The notes under the pieces were generated by a model. That model was not told the DNA's origin, did not search any database, and worked only from the letters and a program-made list of their open reading frames with translations. A program made the position numbers and the translations under genes. A stretch of DNA of 64,000 bases. Source: Stenotrophomonas maltophilia. Its GTDB lineage: Bacteria > Pseudomonadota > Gammaproteobacteria > Xanthomonadales > Xanthomonadaceae. Numbering within the stretch: the first letter of the stretch is position 1; every line of letters starts with the position of its first letter. The stretch lies in NCBI RefSeq assembly GCF_001676385.1, contig NZ_LYVJ01000012.1, forward strand, positions 90,861 through 154,860, read 5' to 3'. Below, one piece after another: positions 18,827-28,251 of the stretch.

Positions 18827-20893
18827 ATGACCCGTACCGCGCTCGTCACCACCGCCCTGCCCTACGCCAACGGCCCGCTGCACCTGGGCCACCTGGTCGG
18901 CTACATCCAGGCCGACATCTGGGTGCGCGCGCGGCGAATGAGCGGCGGCAAGGCCTGGTTCGTCTGCGCCGACGACACCCACGGCACGCCGATCATGCTG
19001 GCCGCGGAAAAGGCCGGGGTCACCCCGGAAACCTTCATCGCCAACATCCAGGCCAGTCACGAGCGTGACTTCGCCGCCTTCGGCGTCGCGTTCGATCACT
19101 ACGACTCGACCAATTCGGCGGCCAACAAGGCGCTGACCGAGCAGTTCTACCTGAAGCTGGAAGCGGGCGGCCATATCAGCCGCCGCTCGGTGGCACAGTT
19201 CTACGACCCGGCCAAGGGCATGTTCCTGCCGGACCGCTACATCAAGGGCATCTGCCCGAACTGCGGCAGCCCCGACCAGTACGGCGACAACTGCGAAGTG
19301 TGCGGCGCCACCTACAACCCGACCGACCTGAAGGAACCGAAGTCGGTGATCTCCGGTGCCACGCCCGAGATCCGCGATTCGGAACACTTCTTCTTCGAGG
19401 TCGGCCGCTTCGAGGGGTTCCTGCGCGATTGGCTGGCTGGCGATGTCGCCCTGCCCGGAGTCAAGGCCAAACTGATGGAATGGCTGGATGCCGAAGGTGG
19501 CCTGCGCGCGTGGGACATCTCGCGTGACGCGCCGTACTTCGGATTCCAGATTCCCGGCCAGCCGGGCAAGTACTTCTACGTCTGGCTGGACGCCCCGATC
19601 GGCTACCTGTCCAGCTTCCAGACCCTGTGCGGCACGCTCGGCGAGGACTTCCAAGCCCATCTGCGCGCCGGCACCGCCACCGAGCTGCACCACTTCATCG
19701 GCAAGGACATCGTCAACTTCCACGGCCTGTTCTGGCCTGCGGTGCTGCACGGTACCGGGCACCGCGCGCCGACCCGCCTGCACGTCAATGGCTACCTGAC
19801 GGTGGATGGCGCCAAGATGAGCAAGTCGCGCGGCACCTTCGTGATGGCCCGTACCTTCCTCGACGCCGGCCTGGAACCGGAAGCGCTGCGCTACTACTAC
19901 GCTGCCAAGTCCAGCGGTGGCGTGGACGATCTCGACCTGAACCTGGGTGACTTCATCGCCCGCGTCAATGCCGACCTGGTCGGCAAGTTCGTCAACCTGG
20001 CCAGCCGCTGCGCCGGCTTCATCAGCAAGCGCTTCGACGGCCAGCTGGCGGCGCAGCTGCCCGATGCCGCGCAGTACCAGCGCTTCGTCGAGGGCCTGGC
20101 GCCGATCCGTGAAGCGTACGAGCGAAACGACCCGGCCGCAGCGATCCGCTTGACGATGGCGCTGGCCGACGAAGCCAACCGCTACATCGACGACGTCAAG
20201 CCGTGGGTCATCGCCAAGCAGGAAGGCGCCGACGCACAGCTGCAGGCGGTGTGCAGCCAGGGCCTGAACCTGTTCCGCGTGCTGGTCACCGCACTGAAGC
20301 CGGTACTGCCGGCCACCGCCGCACAGGCGGAAGCATTCCTGGCCGCGCCGGTGAACGACTGGACCGAGCTGGTGCGGCCGCTGCTGGGCCACCGCATTAC
20401 CGACTACACCCCGCTGTTCACCCGTATCGACCCGAAGAAGATTGACGCCATGATCGACGCCTCCAAGGACACCCTGCAGCCGGCCGCCGCTGCCGCCCCC
20501 GCTGCCAAGACCGAAGCCGCCAAGCCAGCTGCACCGGCTGCGGCCAGCGCCGAGGCGCCGGCCTACATCGGCATCGACGACTTCGCCAAGCTTGACCTGC
20601 GCATCGGCAAGGTGCTGGTGTGCGAGTTCGTCGAAGGCTCGGACAAGCTGCTGCGCTTCGAACTGGACGCTGGCGACCTGGGCAGGCGCCAGATCTTCTC
20701 CGGCATCCGCGGCAGCTACGGCGAGCCGGAGAAGCTGGTCGGCCGCAGCGTGGTGTTCATCGCCAACCTGGCCCCGCGCAAGATGCGCTTCGGCCTGAGC
20801 GAAGGCATGATCCTGTCGGCCGGTTTCGACGGTGGCGCACTGGCGCTGCTGGACGCCGACAGCGGCGCGCAGCCGGGCATGCCGGTCCGCTGA
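18827..20893 (+). CDS. metG: Methionyl-tRNA synthetase
   Basis: MetRS charges initiator and elongator tRNA-Met. The 688-residue product has the full bacterial dimeric-type architecture. The class I HIGH motif occurs in PYANGPLHLGHL (residues 10-21). A zinc knuckle follows (CPNCGSPDQYGDNCEVC). KMSKS is present in DGAKMSKSRGTF. After an Ala/Pro-rich linker (about 550-580) comes a C-terminal EMAP/Trbp111-like tRNA-binding domain (IDDFAKLDLRIGKVL, then ANLAPRKMRFGLSEGM). The frame is intact. Confidence 0.97.
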   Translation: MTRTALVTTALPYANGPLHLGHLVGYIQADIWVRARRMSGGKAWFVCADDTHGTPIMLAAEKAGVTPETFIANIQASHERDFAAFGVAFDHYDSTNSAANKALTEQFYLKLEAGGHISRRSVAQFYDPAKGMFLPDRYIKGICPNCGSPDQYGDNCEVCGATYNPTDLKEPKSVISGATPEIRDSEHFFFEVGRFEGFLRDWLAGDVALPGVKAKLMEWLDAEGGLRAWDISRDAPYFGFQIPGQPGKYFYVWLDAPIGYLSSFQTLCGTLGEDFQAHLRAGTATELHHFIGKDIVNFHGLFWPAVLHGTGHRAPTRLHVNGYLTVDGAKMSKSRGTFVMARTFLDAGLEPEALRYYYAAKSSGGVDDLDLNLGDFIARVNADLVGKFVNLASRCAGFISKRFDGQLAAQLPDAAQYQRFVEGLAPIREAYERNDPAAAIRLTMALADEANRYIDDVKPWVIAKQEGADAQLQAVCSQGLNLFRVLVTALKPVLPATAAQAEAFLAAPVNDWTELVRPLLGHRITDYTPLFTRIDPKKIDAMIDASKDTLQPAAAAAPAAKTEAAKPAAPAAASAEAPAYIGIDDFAKLDLRIGKVLVCEFVEGSDKLLRFELDAGDLGRRQIFSGIRGSYGEPEKLVGRSVVFIANLAPRKMRFGLSEGMILSAGFDGGALALLDADSGAQPGMPVR

Positions 20894-20958
20894 GGCCGCG
20901 CAGCGGGCGGCGCCCGCCACCGGCATCGGCCAGGGACAAAGCAAGCAGAGGCAACGGA

Positions 20959-21549
20959 ATGGAACTGGCACTGTTCGACTTCGACCACACCGTGACCACC
21001 TGCGATACCTATGGCCGCTTCCTGCGCCGCGTAGCGACCGCCGAACAGCTGGCGCAGGCATGGTGGAAGGTTGGGCCATGGCTGGCTGCGTACAGGCTGA
21101 AGCTGATCTCGGCCGAACGCATCCGCGCCCGCGTCACCCGCCTGACCTTCAGCGACCGCTACAGCGACGACATCGCCACCCTGGCCACCGGCTTCGCGCG
21201 CGAGGTCCTGCCCGACGTGGTACGCCCGGAGATGCTGGAGCAGATCCGTTGGCACAAGGCACAACAGCACACCGTGGTGATCGTGTCCGGTTCGCTGGAC
21301 CTGTACCTGAAGCCCTGGTGCGAACAGTTGGGCCTGCAGCTGATCTGCAACCGGCTGGAAAGCCGCGACGGCCGCCTGACCGGTCGCTATGCCGACGGCG
21401 ACTGCGGCCCGCGCAAGGCCGAGCACATCCGCCGCCGGTTCGACCTTTCGGATTACGTGCGCATCCATGCCTACGGCGACAGCGCCGAGGATCGGCCAAT
21501 GCTGGCGCTGGCCCACGAACGCTGGTTCCGTGGCAAACCCCTGAAGTAA
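20959..21549 (+). CDS. HAD-IB family phosphatase
   Basis: A 196-residue haloacid dehalogenase-type hydrolase. Motif I is [17 protein letters not shown] with the nucleophile Asp, motif II is VVIVSGSLD, and motif III with the acidic pair is [13 protein letters not shown]. The helical cap and SerB-like layout place it in subfamily IB, which includes phosphoserine and lysophosphatidate phosphatases; the substrate cannot be read from sequence. The start at 20959 follows a weak ggcaacgg site. It lies between metG and rsxB, apparently cotranscribed. Confidence 0.85.
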   Translation: MELALFDFDHTVTTCDTYGRFLRRVATAEQLAQAWWKVGPWLAAYRLKLISAERIRARVTRLTFSDRYSDDIATLATGFAREVLPDVVRPEMLEQIRWHKAQQHTVVIVSGSLDLYLKPWCEQLGLQLICNRLESRDGRLTGRYADGDCGPRKAEHIRRRFDLSDYVRIHAYGDSAEDRPMLALAHERWFRGKPLK

Positions 21550-21574
21550 CACCAACGCGCAGCCTTCGCCACGC

Positions 21575-21988
21575 ATGAGCCTGATTCCGCCCCTGACCGA
21601 ACGCCTCGACCGCCTGCTGCCGCAGACCCAATGCGGGCAATGCGGCTACGACGGCTGCCGCCCGTACGCGCAGGCGATGGCGCGCGGCGAGGCCGGTGTG
21701 GACCGCTGCCCCCCGGGCGGCGACGCGGGCGCGCGTGCCCTGGCGCAGGTACTGGGCGTGCCGGCGACGCCGTTCGACCGCTCGCGCGGCGCGCACAAGC
21801 CGCCGCAGGTGGCGTTGATCGTGGAAGCCGACTGCATCGGCTGCACCAAATGCATCCAGGTCTGCCCGGTGGACGCCATCGTCGGCGGCGCCAAGTACAT
21901 GCACACGGTGATTGCCGACCTGTGCACCGGCTGCGAGCTCTGCATCCCGCCCTGCCCGGTCGACTGCATCGAGCTGGTGCCGGCCTAG
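21575..21988 (+). CDS. rsxB: RnfB/RsxB-type electron transport iron-sulfur protein
   Basis: A 137-residue iron-sulfur protein. The N-terminal 4Fe-4S domain has [18 protein letters not shown] and a later Cys at DRCPPGG. Two ferredoxin-type clusters follow: [12 protein letters not shown] and [12 protein letters not shown]. RnfB/RsxB passes electrons in the Rnf/Rsx ion-pumping or SoxR-reducing complex. This copy lacks the usual N-terminal membrane helix, and no rsxA, C, D, G or E genes are near. A solitary soluble RsxB-like protein next to metG is typical of Xanthomonadaceae, so its partner may differ from the classic complex. Confidence 0.85.
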   Translation: MSLIPPLTERLDRLLPQTQCGQCGYDGCRPYAQAMARGEAGVDRCPPGGDAGARALAQVLGVPATPFDRSRGAHKPPQVALIVEADCIGCTKCIQVCPVDAIVGGAKYMHTVIADLCTGCELCIPPCPVDCIELVPA

Positions 21989-22030
21989 CCACCCGCACGG
22001 CACGGGGCGACGGAACAATGCTGCGCGGTC

Positions 22031-24784
22031 CTAGAACGCCATTCTGAAACCCGCGGTCGCGGTGACGATATAGCTGCCAGCGAAATCCGCATCCACGTCG
22101 ACCTGGCCGTAGATCGCATAACGCTCGGCCCAACCATGGTGGATTCCCGCGGCCACGTTGCCCCAGGTCCGCTCCATGCGGCTGGACGCCGGCACATCGG
22201 CGACCCGCACCCGGGTTCCGTCCAGGAATTCATGCTTGACGTTGACGACACCGTAGACGCTGGACTCCCCGTTCACGCGGCCCGCCTGCCCATCGCGCCT
22301 GTAGTCCAGCCCAACACCGACACGGGCCAGCAGGCTGTCGCCCCTGTCGCTGTCGACGTGCACGCCGAACAGGTCGTTGAACCCCGCAAAGCGGGTCGAT
22401 ACATACGTGACCTGTGACTGTGGGACCAGGGCCAGTCGCGGGTTCAGTGCAAACGCCTTGCCTGCTTCGATGCCCAGCCCATAGCTGCTTGCATGGCGGC
22501 CGCGCTTCAACCTGCCCGCCAGGCGGGAATCCAGATTGCTCTCGTACCAGGTCGCCTGGGCCTGGGCGTCGATATACAGGCCGTTCCTGCCGTACCAGGT
22601 CAACGTCGGCATCAGCCCATAGCTCGTGGTCTCGATCTTGCCGTCGCCATGCACCGAATACACGTCCGTATCGGCTTTGCCATAGTTCAGTGCGATGCCA
22701 CCCACCAGGCGGTTCCCCTCATCCTGGCCGGCGAGAAGACCGTCGGCACCGAATTGCACCTTCCAGCCATCGATGTCCTGGCGGGCGCTTGTGGTTGACG
22801 AGGAAGGCTCCAGCCGGCTCGAGCTGCTCTCGATGCGACTCCAGGCTCCGTTGCGGCCGGTATCCGCGGGGTCGTAGAGGCGATTGCCCACGCGTTGGCG
22901 CAGGGTCGGCAATCGCCCCAGGTTGAGCAGCGTGTTGGCGTAGGCCTCATAGACCGGCACGCCGGGCTGATAAAGCAACGGGGGCTCGGTCTCGGGCGCC
23001 CCTCCTTCAACCGGCGGTGTCCCTCCCCCGCCTGCTGGCGAACCTGGCTCGGTTGGCGGGACAGCAGGGTTCGTCAGCGATGATCGCAGGTACCAGCCGC
23101 CGTCTTTCGGATCCTGCTGCAGGACATAACCATAGGCACCTGCCACCAGGGCGGGGCGCCCTTCGATGACGTAGTCGCCGTTGGCCAGATTGAACTGACC
23201 CGCCGAAACACCATTCACCTGCACGACCTGGATGCCGCGTTGGGTCAACCCGCCCGCACCGCCCATGTTCCTTACCGTAACCGGCGTGGCACCGGAGGTG
23301 TCGCCGATGACAATCAACCTGTCGGTTGGCGAATCATCACCGCCCAGCAGGGTGCGGATCTCCAGGTTGCCGCCCTGCGCCGCATAGTTGCCCGCAACCG
23401 TCAGGGTGCCAAATCCAGTGCGCGGCCCGGGGGCGATGGTTCCCTGGTTGATCGTCGAGCCGACGCGCCCCGTACCGGTCAGCCGCGCGCCCTCCAGCAC
23501 GTTCATGGGCCCGCCGAGAATGCCATCCACCTGCAGGGTGCCGGCCTGGACATTGGTGGTTCCCGTGAAAGCGGTGCTGTCACCCGACAGCGTCAGCGTA
23601 CCGGCGCCGAGCTTGTCGAGTCGGGACGTTCCCGAGAACGCGGACATCACCCCCACTTCATGGCCGTTGGTATCGAATGAAGCACCCTCGCTTCCGATCG
23701 CCTGCTCGAGAAACCCGTTCAGGAAGTTGGCCTTGTCACGACTGGCACGCAACACGCCGCCATCCAGGTTGAACGTGGCATCGCCGGCGCCCTTGATGAC
23801 CGAGCCGGTCTCCAGCACGCCGCGGCCGCTGGCATCGCCAAGGAGGTTCAGCGTGCCGGTGGCCGTGCTGTCGACGGTGACCCAGGTATCGCTGCCGGCG
23901 ATTGCCAGTCCGCCCTTGGCAACGTCCAGGGTTCCGGTGCCTGCCGAGCCGATTTCGATGCGGTCGCTTGCGGCCAGCGTGGACACATCGGCCGTCGTGC
24001 TGGAAACGGTCACCCTGCCGACGCCACCGGCCTGGTTGCCGATGTAGACCGTGGCGGCGGCGCCTGGCGCTGACGATCCCACGGTACCGACGCTCGCGCC
24101 TTCCAGGACACTCAGGTCGCCCACGCCCTCGTAGCCGACGTAGATGTTGTTGTACGGATCCCAGACGGAGGCCGGTCCCGATACCGTCACGCTGCCCTCG
24201 CTGCCGGCACCCTGCCCGATCAGTGCCTGGCCGCCGTGGACGGCGCCCCCCTCCTCGATGCGCAGCGCGCCCTTGCCAAGGGCACCGATCTGCAATGCAT
24301 TCGTCACAGCGAGATTCCAGGTGGAGCCGGCCCCGGACACCAGCACGTCGCCCACGCTGCCGGCGTCTGTACCGATCACGGCGGACTCGCCATGGGCCAG
24401 GCCTCCGTCCAGGATCCTCAGCGTTCCGCTGCTGCCCGCCTGCCCGCCGATGTACACCCCACCGAGGCTGGTCCAGGTGGATGCGACGTCACTGCCATCA
24501 CGGCCTGTCACCGTAAGCGTGCCTACGCCCCCGTTGCCGTTTCCGATATAGGCCCAGGCATTGGACACCGAGCCCCCGGCCTGGATGGTCACCGTCCCGG
24601 GCAGGGTATCGCCCACGATCAGATCACCGCCGACGTCCCAGTCCGGTGACTGCACGGCCCCAGGCAGCACCTCACCCGTACTGGAGACCGACTGGGCATG
24701 GGCTGGTTGCCCGGCAGTGGCCCCATAGAACATGAAAACGGCCGACGTCAGCCATCCCGCACCCCGGTTCCTGGCAGCGACCAT
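22031..24784 (-). CDS. Type V autotransporter with T5SS/PEP-CTERM-type repeats
   Basis: A 917-residue autotransporter. The signal peptide (about 1-30, ending PAHAQ) is followed by a passenger of short beta-helix repeats of the kind IGxxGxGxLxVxxGG (for example YIGNGNGGVGTLTVTG, YIGGQAGSSGTLRILDGG, QIGALGKGALRIEEGG) to about residue 310, then classic autotransporter beta-strand motifs (GAGTLTLSGDSTAFTGTTNV, then GTLQVDGILGG). A Pro/Gly linker (near 590-620) leads to the C-terminal 12-strand barrel (about 640-917), which ends in aromatic GFRMAF for BAM-dependent insertion. No protease triad is seen, so an adhesin role is likely. A strong gggaggggg site precedes the ATG. Confidence 0.9.
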   Translation of the reverse strand: MVAARNRGAGWLTSAVFMFYGATAGQPAHAQSVSSTGEVLPGAVQSPDWDVGGDLIVGDTLPGTVTIQAGGSVSNAWAYIGNGNGGVGTLTVTGRDGSDVASTWTSLGGVYIGGQAGSSGTLRILDGGLAHGESAVIGTDAGSVGDVLVSGAGSTWNLAVTNALQIGALGKGALRIEEGGAVHGGQALIGQGAGSEGSVTVSGPASVWDPYNNIYVGYEGVGDLSVLEGASVGTVGSSAPGAAATVYIGNQAGGVGRVTVSSTTADVSTLAASDRIEIGSAGTGTLDVAKGGLAIAGSDTWVTVDSTATGTLNLLGDASGRGVLETGSVIKGAGDATFNLDGGVLRASRDKANFLNGFLEQAIGSEGASFDTNGHEVGVMSAFSGTSRLDKLGAGTLTLSGDSTAFTGTTNVQAGTLQVDGILGGPMNVLEGARLTGTGRVGSTINQGTIAPGPRTGFGTLTVAGNYAAQGGNLEIRTLLGGDDSPTDRLIVIGDTSGATPVTVRNMGGAGGLTQRGIQVVQVNGVSAGQFNLANGDYVIEGRPALVAGAYGYVLQQDPKDGGWYLRSSLTNPAVPPTEPGSPAGGGGTPPVEGGAPETEPPLLYQPGVPVYEAYANTLLNLGRLPTLRQRVGNRLYDPADTGRNGAWSRIESSSSRLEPSSSTTSARQDIDGWKVQFGADGLLAGQDEGNRLVGGIALNYGKADTDVYSVHGDGKIETTSYGLMPTLTWYGRNGLYIDAQAQATWYESNLDSRLAGRLKRGRHASSYGLGIEAGKAFALNPRLALVPQSQVTYVSTRFAGFNDLFGVHVDSDRGDSLLARVGVGLDYRRDGQAGRVNGESSVYGVVNVKHEFLDGTRVRVADVPASSRMERTWGNVAAGIHHGWAERYAIYGQVDVDADFAGSYIVTATAGFRMAF

Positions 24785-24974
24785 GCCCCCCTCCCCCTGT
24801 GATTTTTCGACAAGAGTACTTCAGTTCTCCCTGCCGGCAGGAACGAACGGCCCGGATCGAAGAAGGGCAACACGGCTGCATGACCCGCGTGCCCTTCTCT
24901 TCCTTCGCCTCCCGCTGCTCCGGTCCCCACGCCCGTCGCCGGCAAGCACTACAGCGCGGACAGCGAATGGGAAT

Positions 24975-25322
24975 TTACGGGACAGCCGCCGTCACCACGA
25001 TTTCGACCTTCCAGTCGGCATGGGCCAGCTTGGCCTCGACCGTGGCACGGGCCGGAGTGGCCCCTTCCACCACCCATTCGTCCCATGCCTTGTTCATGCC
25101 GTCGAAGTCAGCCATGTCGGCCAGGAAGATCTCCGCACGCAGCACGTGCTGGCGGTCACTGGCGACCAGGGCCAGCAGCTTGTCGATCTCGGCCAGCACC
25201 TGCCGGGTCTGCCCGGTGATGTCCTGGCTGGTGTCTTCCGGAATCTGGCCGGAAAGGTAAGCGACCTTGTTGTACACGGTCATTTCGGACATGCGCGGTC
25301 CGACGTCGTAACGCTCCATCAT
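24975..25322 (-). CDS. RidA/YjgF family protein
   Basis: A 115-residue protein of the RidA (YjgF/YER057c/UK114) superfamily, small trimeric enzymes that hydrolyse reactive enamine/imine intermediates. Family marks are VAYLSGQIPEDTSQDITGQT, then VLRAEIFLADMADFDGMN and ATPARATVEAKLAHADWKVE with the conserved substrate Arg. The start could be either of two adjacent Met codons (25322 or 25319). Divergent from mprF with a 191-base gap that must hold both promoters. Subfamily not resolved. Confidence 0.9.
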   Translation of the reverse strand: MMERYDVGPRMSEMTVYNKVAYLSGQIPEDTSQDITGQTRQVLAEIDKLLALVASDRQHVLRAEIFLADMADFDGMNKAWDEWVVEGATPARATVEAKLAHADWKVEIVVTAAVP

Positions 25323-25513
25323 GGGCGTGGCTCCTGCGGGTGATCAGGCCTGCATTGTCCTCCAAACCGGCCAACGGTGGGTGCATGGGCGCCTTCCACG
25401 GCGGTCACCACCGGGCTGCGACAGTTCCGCTGGTCAAATACCGGCGACAGGCGCACGATGCGCCACGCCCGCATTGACACCCCTCTCGCCCTCCCTGCCG
25501 CACGCTTGCGCCG

Positions 25514-28078
25514 ATGACCGAAATATCCGATCCCGCCACCGCTCCCTCCACCCCGGCATGGAAGCGGGTCCTCACCATCGTCGTCCCGTTGCTGATCCTT
25601 GCCCTGGCGCTGCACGGCCTGGCCAACGAGTTCGATGAGAACGGCTACCGCGCCATCCGCCACGCCTTCCGCCAACTCAGCGGCACGCAGATCGCGCTGA
25701 CCATGGTACTGGGCCTGGCCAGCTACGCCTGCCTGATCGGCTTCGATGCGATCGGCCTGCGTCGCAGTGGCATCCGTGTGCATCCGGCGCGCGTCGGCAT
25801 CACCGCGTTTCTCGCGCACACGCTCGGCCAGACCGTGGGCTTTGCCGCCTTGACCGGTGGCGCGGTGCGCCTGCGCGGTTACCGCGGTGCCGGCCTGGAC
25901 CTTGCACAGATCGGCCAGGTGGTGCTGATGAGCACGCTCGGTTTCGTGTTCGGTGCCTGGCTGCTGATCAGCGTAGCGCTGTGCATGGAACCGGCGGCAG
26001 CGGCACTGGCGCTGCCGCTGGACCCCGACGCCGTGCGCATCGTCGGCGTCGTTGCGCTGCTCGCCTACGCGGCCACCCTGCTGCTGGTCGGTCGCAACGG
26101 GCGCCACTTCAGCGTGTTCGGCCATGCGCTGTGGCTGCCCGACCGGCGCACCATGATCGGCGTCACCGTGCTCAGCGTGGTCGAGCTGGTGCTGGCCAGT
26201 GCCGCGTTCTACGTGCTGCTGCCCGATTCCACGCCCACCGGCCTGCCCGGTTTCGTCGGCCTGTACCTGGTTGCGGTGCTGGCCGGCCTGGTCTCCACGG
26301 TTCCCGCGGGGCTGGGTGTGTTCGAGTGGAGCCTGCTGAAACTGTTGCCCCAGGTGGCGCCAGCGGCGGTGCTGGCGGCCGCACTGATCTATCGGGTCAC
26401 CTACTACGTGCTGCCACTGCTGCTGGCCACGCTGCTTGCGCTTGCACCGGCCCTGCGCCAGCCGCTGCGGGCCGGCGCTGGCGCGACGCGTGCCGGCTGG
26501 AACGCGCTGCGCCCGTGGTTGCCGCAGATCATCGCGTTGGCAGTGTTCAGTATCGGCGCCGCATTGGTCATCGACGGCACGTTGCCGACGCCACGCCGCC
26601 ATCTGCTCAATGCCTCGCTACCCGTGCTTGAAACATCGCATCTGGTCGGAAGCCTCAGCGGCGTCGCGCTGCTGCTGATCGGCCAGGGCCTGGCGCGGCG
26701 CAGCCATGCCGCGTGGATGCTGGCAATGGCGGTGTGCGTGATCACGCCGCTGCCGCTGTGGCTGCGCGGTGGCCAACCGCTGATTGCGGTTTCCGCACTG
26801 CTGGTGGCGATGGCATTGTGGGCTGCGCGCCGCGAGTTCTACCGCCAGGGCGCGCTGCTGGACGAAGCCTGGTCGTGGCCGTGGCTGCGCAACCTGGGCC
26901 TGGTGCTGGTGGCGGTTACCTGGCTGCTGTTCTTCACCTACAGCCATGTCGAGTACCAGAACGAGCTGTGGTGGCAGTTCGCCCTGTCCGGCAATGCGCC
27001 GCGCGCGCTGCGGGCCCTGCTGTTGGTGGCCATCGCGCTGGTGATGTTCGGCCTGGCCCGGCTGCTGCACAGCACGCGCACCCCGCTCCCGCCCGCCGAC
27101 GAGGCGACCCTGCGGTCGCTGGCCCCGGTACTGGCCAGCGCCACCGATACCCAGGCCTGCCTGGTGCTGACCGCCGACAAAGCGGTACTGCGCGATGATG
27201 CCAGGCAGGGCTTCGTGATGATGCAGCGCTATGGCGGCTCGCTGATTGCGATGGGCGATCCGGTCGGCCCACCAGAGGTTGCGCGCGCATTGATCTGGCG
27301 CTTCCGCGAGGAAGCCGACCGCCTCGGCCTGCGCCCGGTGTTCTATCAGGTTGGCGAAGCCTACTGGCAGACCTATCTCGACCTCGGCCTGGGCCTGGTC
27401 AAGCTGGGCGAGGAAGCGATCGTGTCGTTGCACGACTTCGGCCTGGAGGGCCGCGAACGTGCCGATCTGCGCCAGGCATGGAACCGCGGCAAGCGCAGCG
27501 GCCTGTCGTTCCGGGTGGCACCGGTGGAGGAAATACCCGGCCTGCTGCCGCGCCTGCACGCGATTTCCAATGCATGGCTGGAAGACAAGGCCGGCGACGA
27601 GAAGGGCTTTTCGCTGGGCAGCTTCGACCCGGATTACCTGGTGCGCTTCCCCGTGGCGCTGGTAGAGGCCGAAGGCCAGATCGTGGCCTTCGCCAACCTG
27701 TGGCAGGCCCCGGCCGGCGCCGAGCTGTCGGTGGATCTGATGCGCCACGTCAACGAGGCACCGAAGGGCACCATGGACTTCCTGTTCATCGAGCTGTTCC
27801 TGTGGGGCCGCGCCCAAGGCTATGCGCGCTTCTCACTGGGCATGGCGCCGCTGTCCGGCCTGGCCCAGCATCGGCTGGCCGGCCGCTGGAACCGGCTCGC
27901 CGGCCTGCTGGCACGGCATGGCGAACGCTTCTACGGGTTCAGTGGCCTGCGCCGCTTCAAATCGAAATTCGCGCCCCAGTGGCGCCCGCGCTATCTCGCG
28001 GCCCCAGGTGGCATGCACCTGCCGGCGGCACTGCTGGATGCGACGCGCCTGATCTCGCTGGATCCGCGACGCAATTGA
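25514..28078 (+). CDS. mprF: Bifunctional lysylphosphatidylglycerol flippase/synthetase MprF
   Basis: MprF transfers lysine (or alanine) from aminoacyl-tRNA to phosphatidylglycerol and flips the product, lowering envelope negative charge against cationic peptides. The 854-residue protein has an N-terminal flippase domain of about eight TM helices (including ITAFLAHTLGQTVGFAALTGG and VPAGLGVFEWSLLKLLP), further TM helices to about residue 520, and a C-terminal cytoplasmic GNAT-like synthase domain (from LVLTADKAVLRD through KAGDEKGFSLG-like motifs to FLFIELFLWGRAQGYARFSL). It faces the VirJ-like gene, which may act on the same lipid. Lys versus Ala specificity cannot be told. Confidence 0.93.
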   Translation: MTEISDPATAPSTPAWKRVLTIVVPLLILALALHGLANEFDENGYRAIRHAFRQLSGTQIALTMVLGLASYACLIGFDAIGLRRSGIRVHPARVGITAFLAHTLGQTVGFAALTGGAVRLRGYRGAGLDLAQIGQVVLMSTLGFVFGAWLLISVALCMEPAAAALALPLDPDAVRIVGVVALLAYAATLLLVGRNGRHFSVFGHALWLPDRRTMIGVTVLSVVELVLASAAFYVLLPDSTPTGLPGFVGLYLVAVLAGLVSTVPAGLGVFEWSLLKLLPQVAPAAVLAAALIYRVTYYVLPLLLATLLALAPALRQPLRAGAGATRAGWNALRPWLPQIIALAVFSIGAALVIDGTLPTPRRHLLNASLPVLETSHLVGSLSGVALLLIGQGLARRSHAAWMLAMAVCVITPLPLWLRGGQPLIAVSALLVAMALWAARREFYRQGALLDEAWSWPWLRNLGLVLVAVTWLLFFTYSHVEYQNELWWQFALSGNAPRALRALLLVAIALVMFGLARLLHSTRTPLPPADEATLRSLAPVLASATDTQACLVLTADKAVLRDDARQGFVMMQRYGGSLIAMGDPVGPPEVARALIWRFREEADRLGLRPVFYQVGEAYWQTYLDLGLGLVKLGEEAIVSLHDFGLEGRERADLRQAWNRGKRSGLSFRVAPVEEIPGLLPRLHAISNAWLEDKAGDEKGFSLGSFDPDYLVRFPVALVEAEGQIVAFANLWQAPAGAELSVDLMRHVNEAPKGTMDFLFIELFLWGRAQGYARFSLGMAPLSGLAQHRLAGRWNRLAGLLARHGERFYGFSGLRRFKSKFAPQWRPRYLAAPGGMHLPAALLDATRLISLDPRRN

Positions 28079-28120
28079 CGCCCCGTACCGCCGGGCATGC
28101 CCGGCACCACCTGCCGCCCG

Positions 28121-28173
28121 GTAGGTGTCGACCTTGGTCGACACGCCAGCGCCGACCAAAGTCGGCGTCTACC
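28121..28173. repeat. SMAG-type REP pair, inverted
   Basis: A GTAG-headed hairpin (gtaggtgtcgaccttggtcg + acac, 28121-28144) is followed by a second unit in opposite orientation (gccgaccaaagtcggcgtct + acc, 28151-28173). The two form a head-to-head dimer in the gap between the convergent genes mprF and virJ-like, a typical position for REP dimers that may protect the 3' ends of both messages. Confidence 0.8.
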
Positions 28174-28220
28174 AACACGCTGGCGGGCGTGCCCGGCGTT
28201 ACCGCGGCTCGTTCTGGTGG

Positions 28221-28241
28221 GTGCGAACCGTTGGTTCGCAC
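28221..28241. repeat. REP-like hairpin
   Basis: A 9-bp perfect stem gtgcgaacc/gtt/ggttcgcac. It has the same shape as the SMAG hairpins at 36198 and 36259 but with different stem bases. It sits just beyond the 3' end of the VirJ-like gene and could serve as its transcription barrier. Confidence 0.6.
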
Positions 28242-28251
28242 GCACTCCGGG

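Noticed and set aside
25319..26602. Long minus-strand frame over the start of mprF
   Set aside because: Antisense to the MprF flippase domain; Gln/His/Gly-rich composition typical of shadows.
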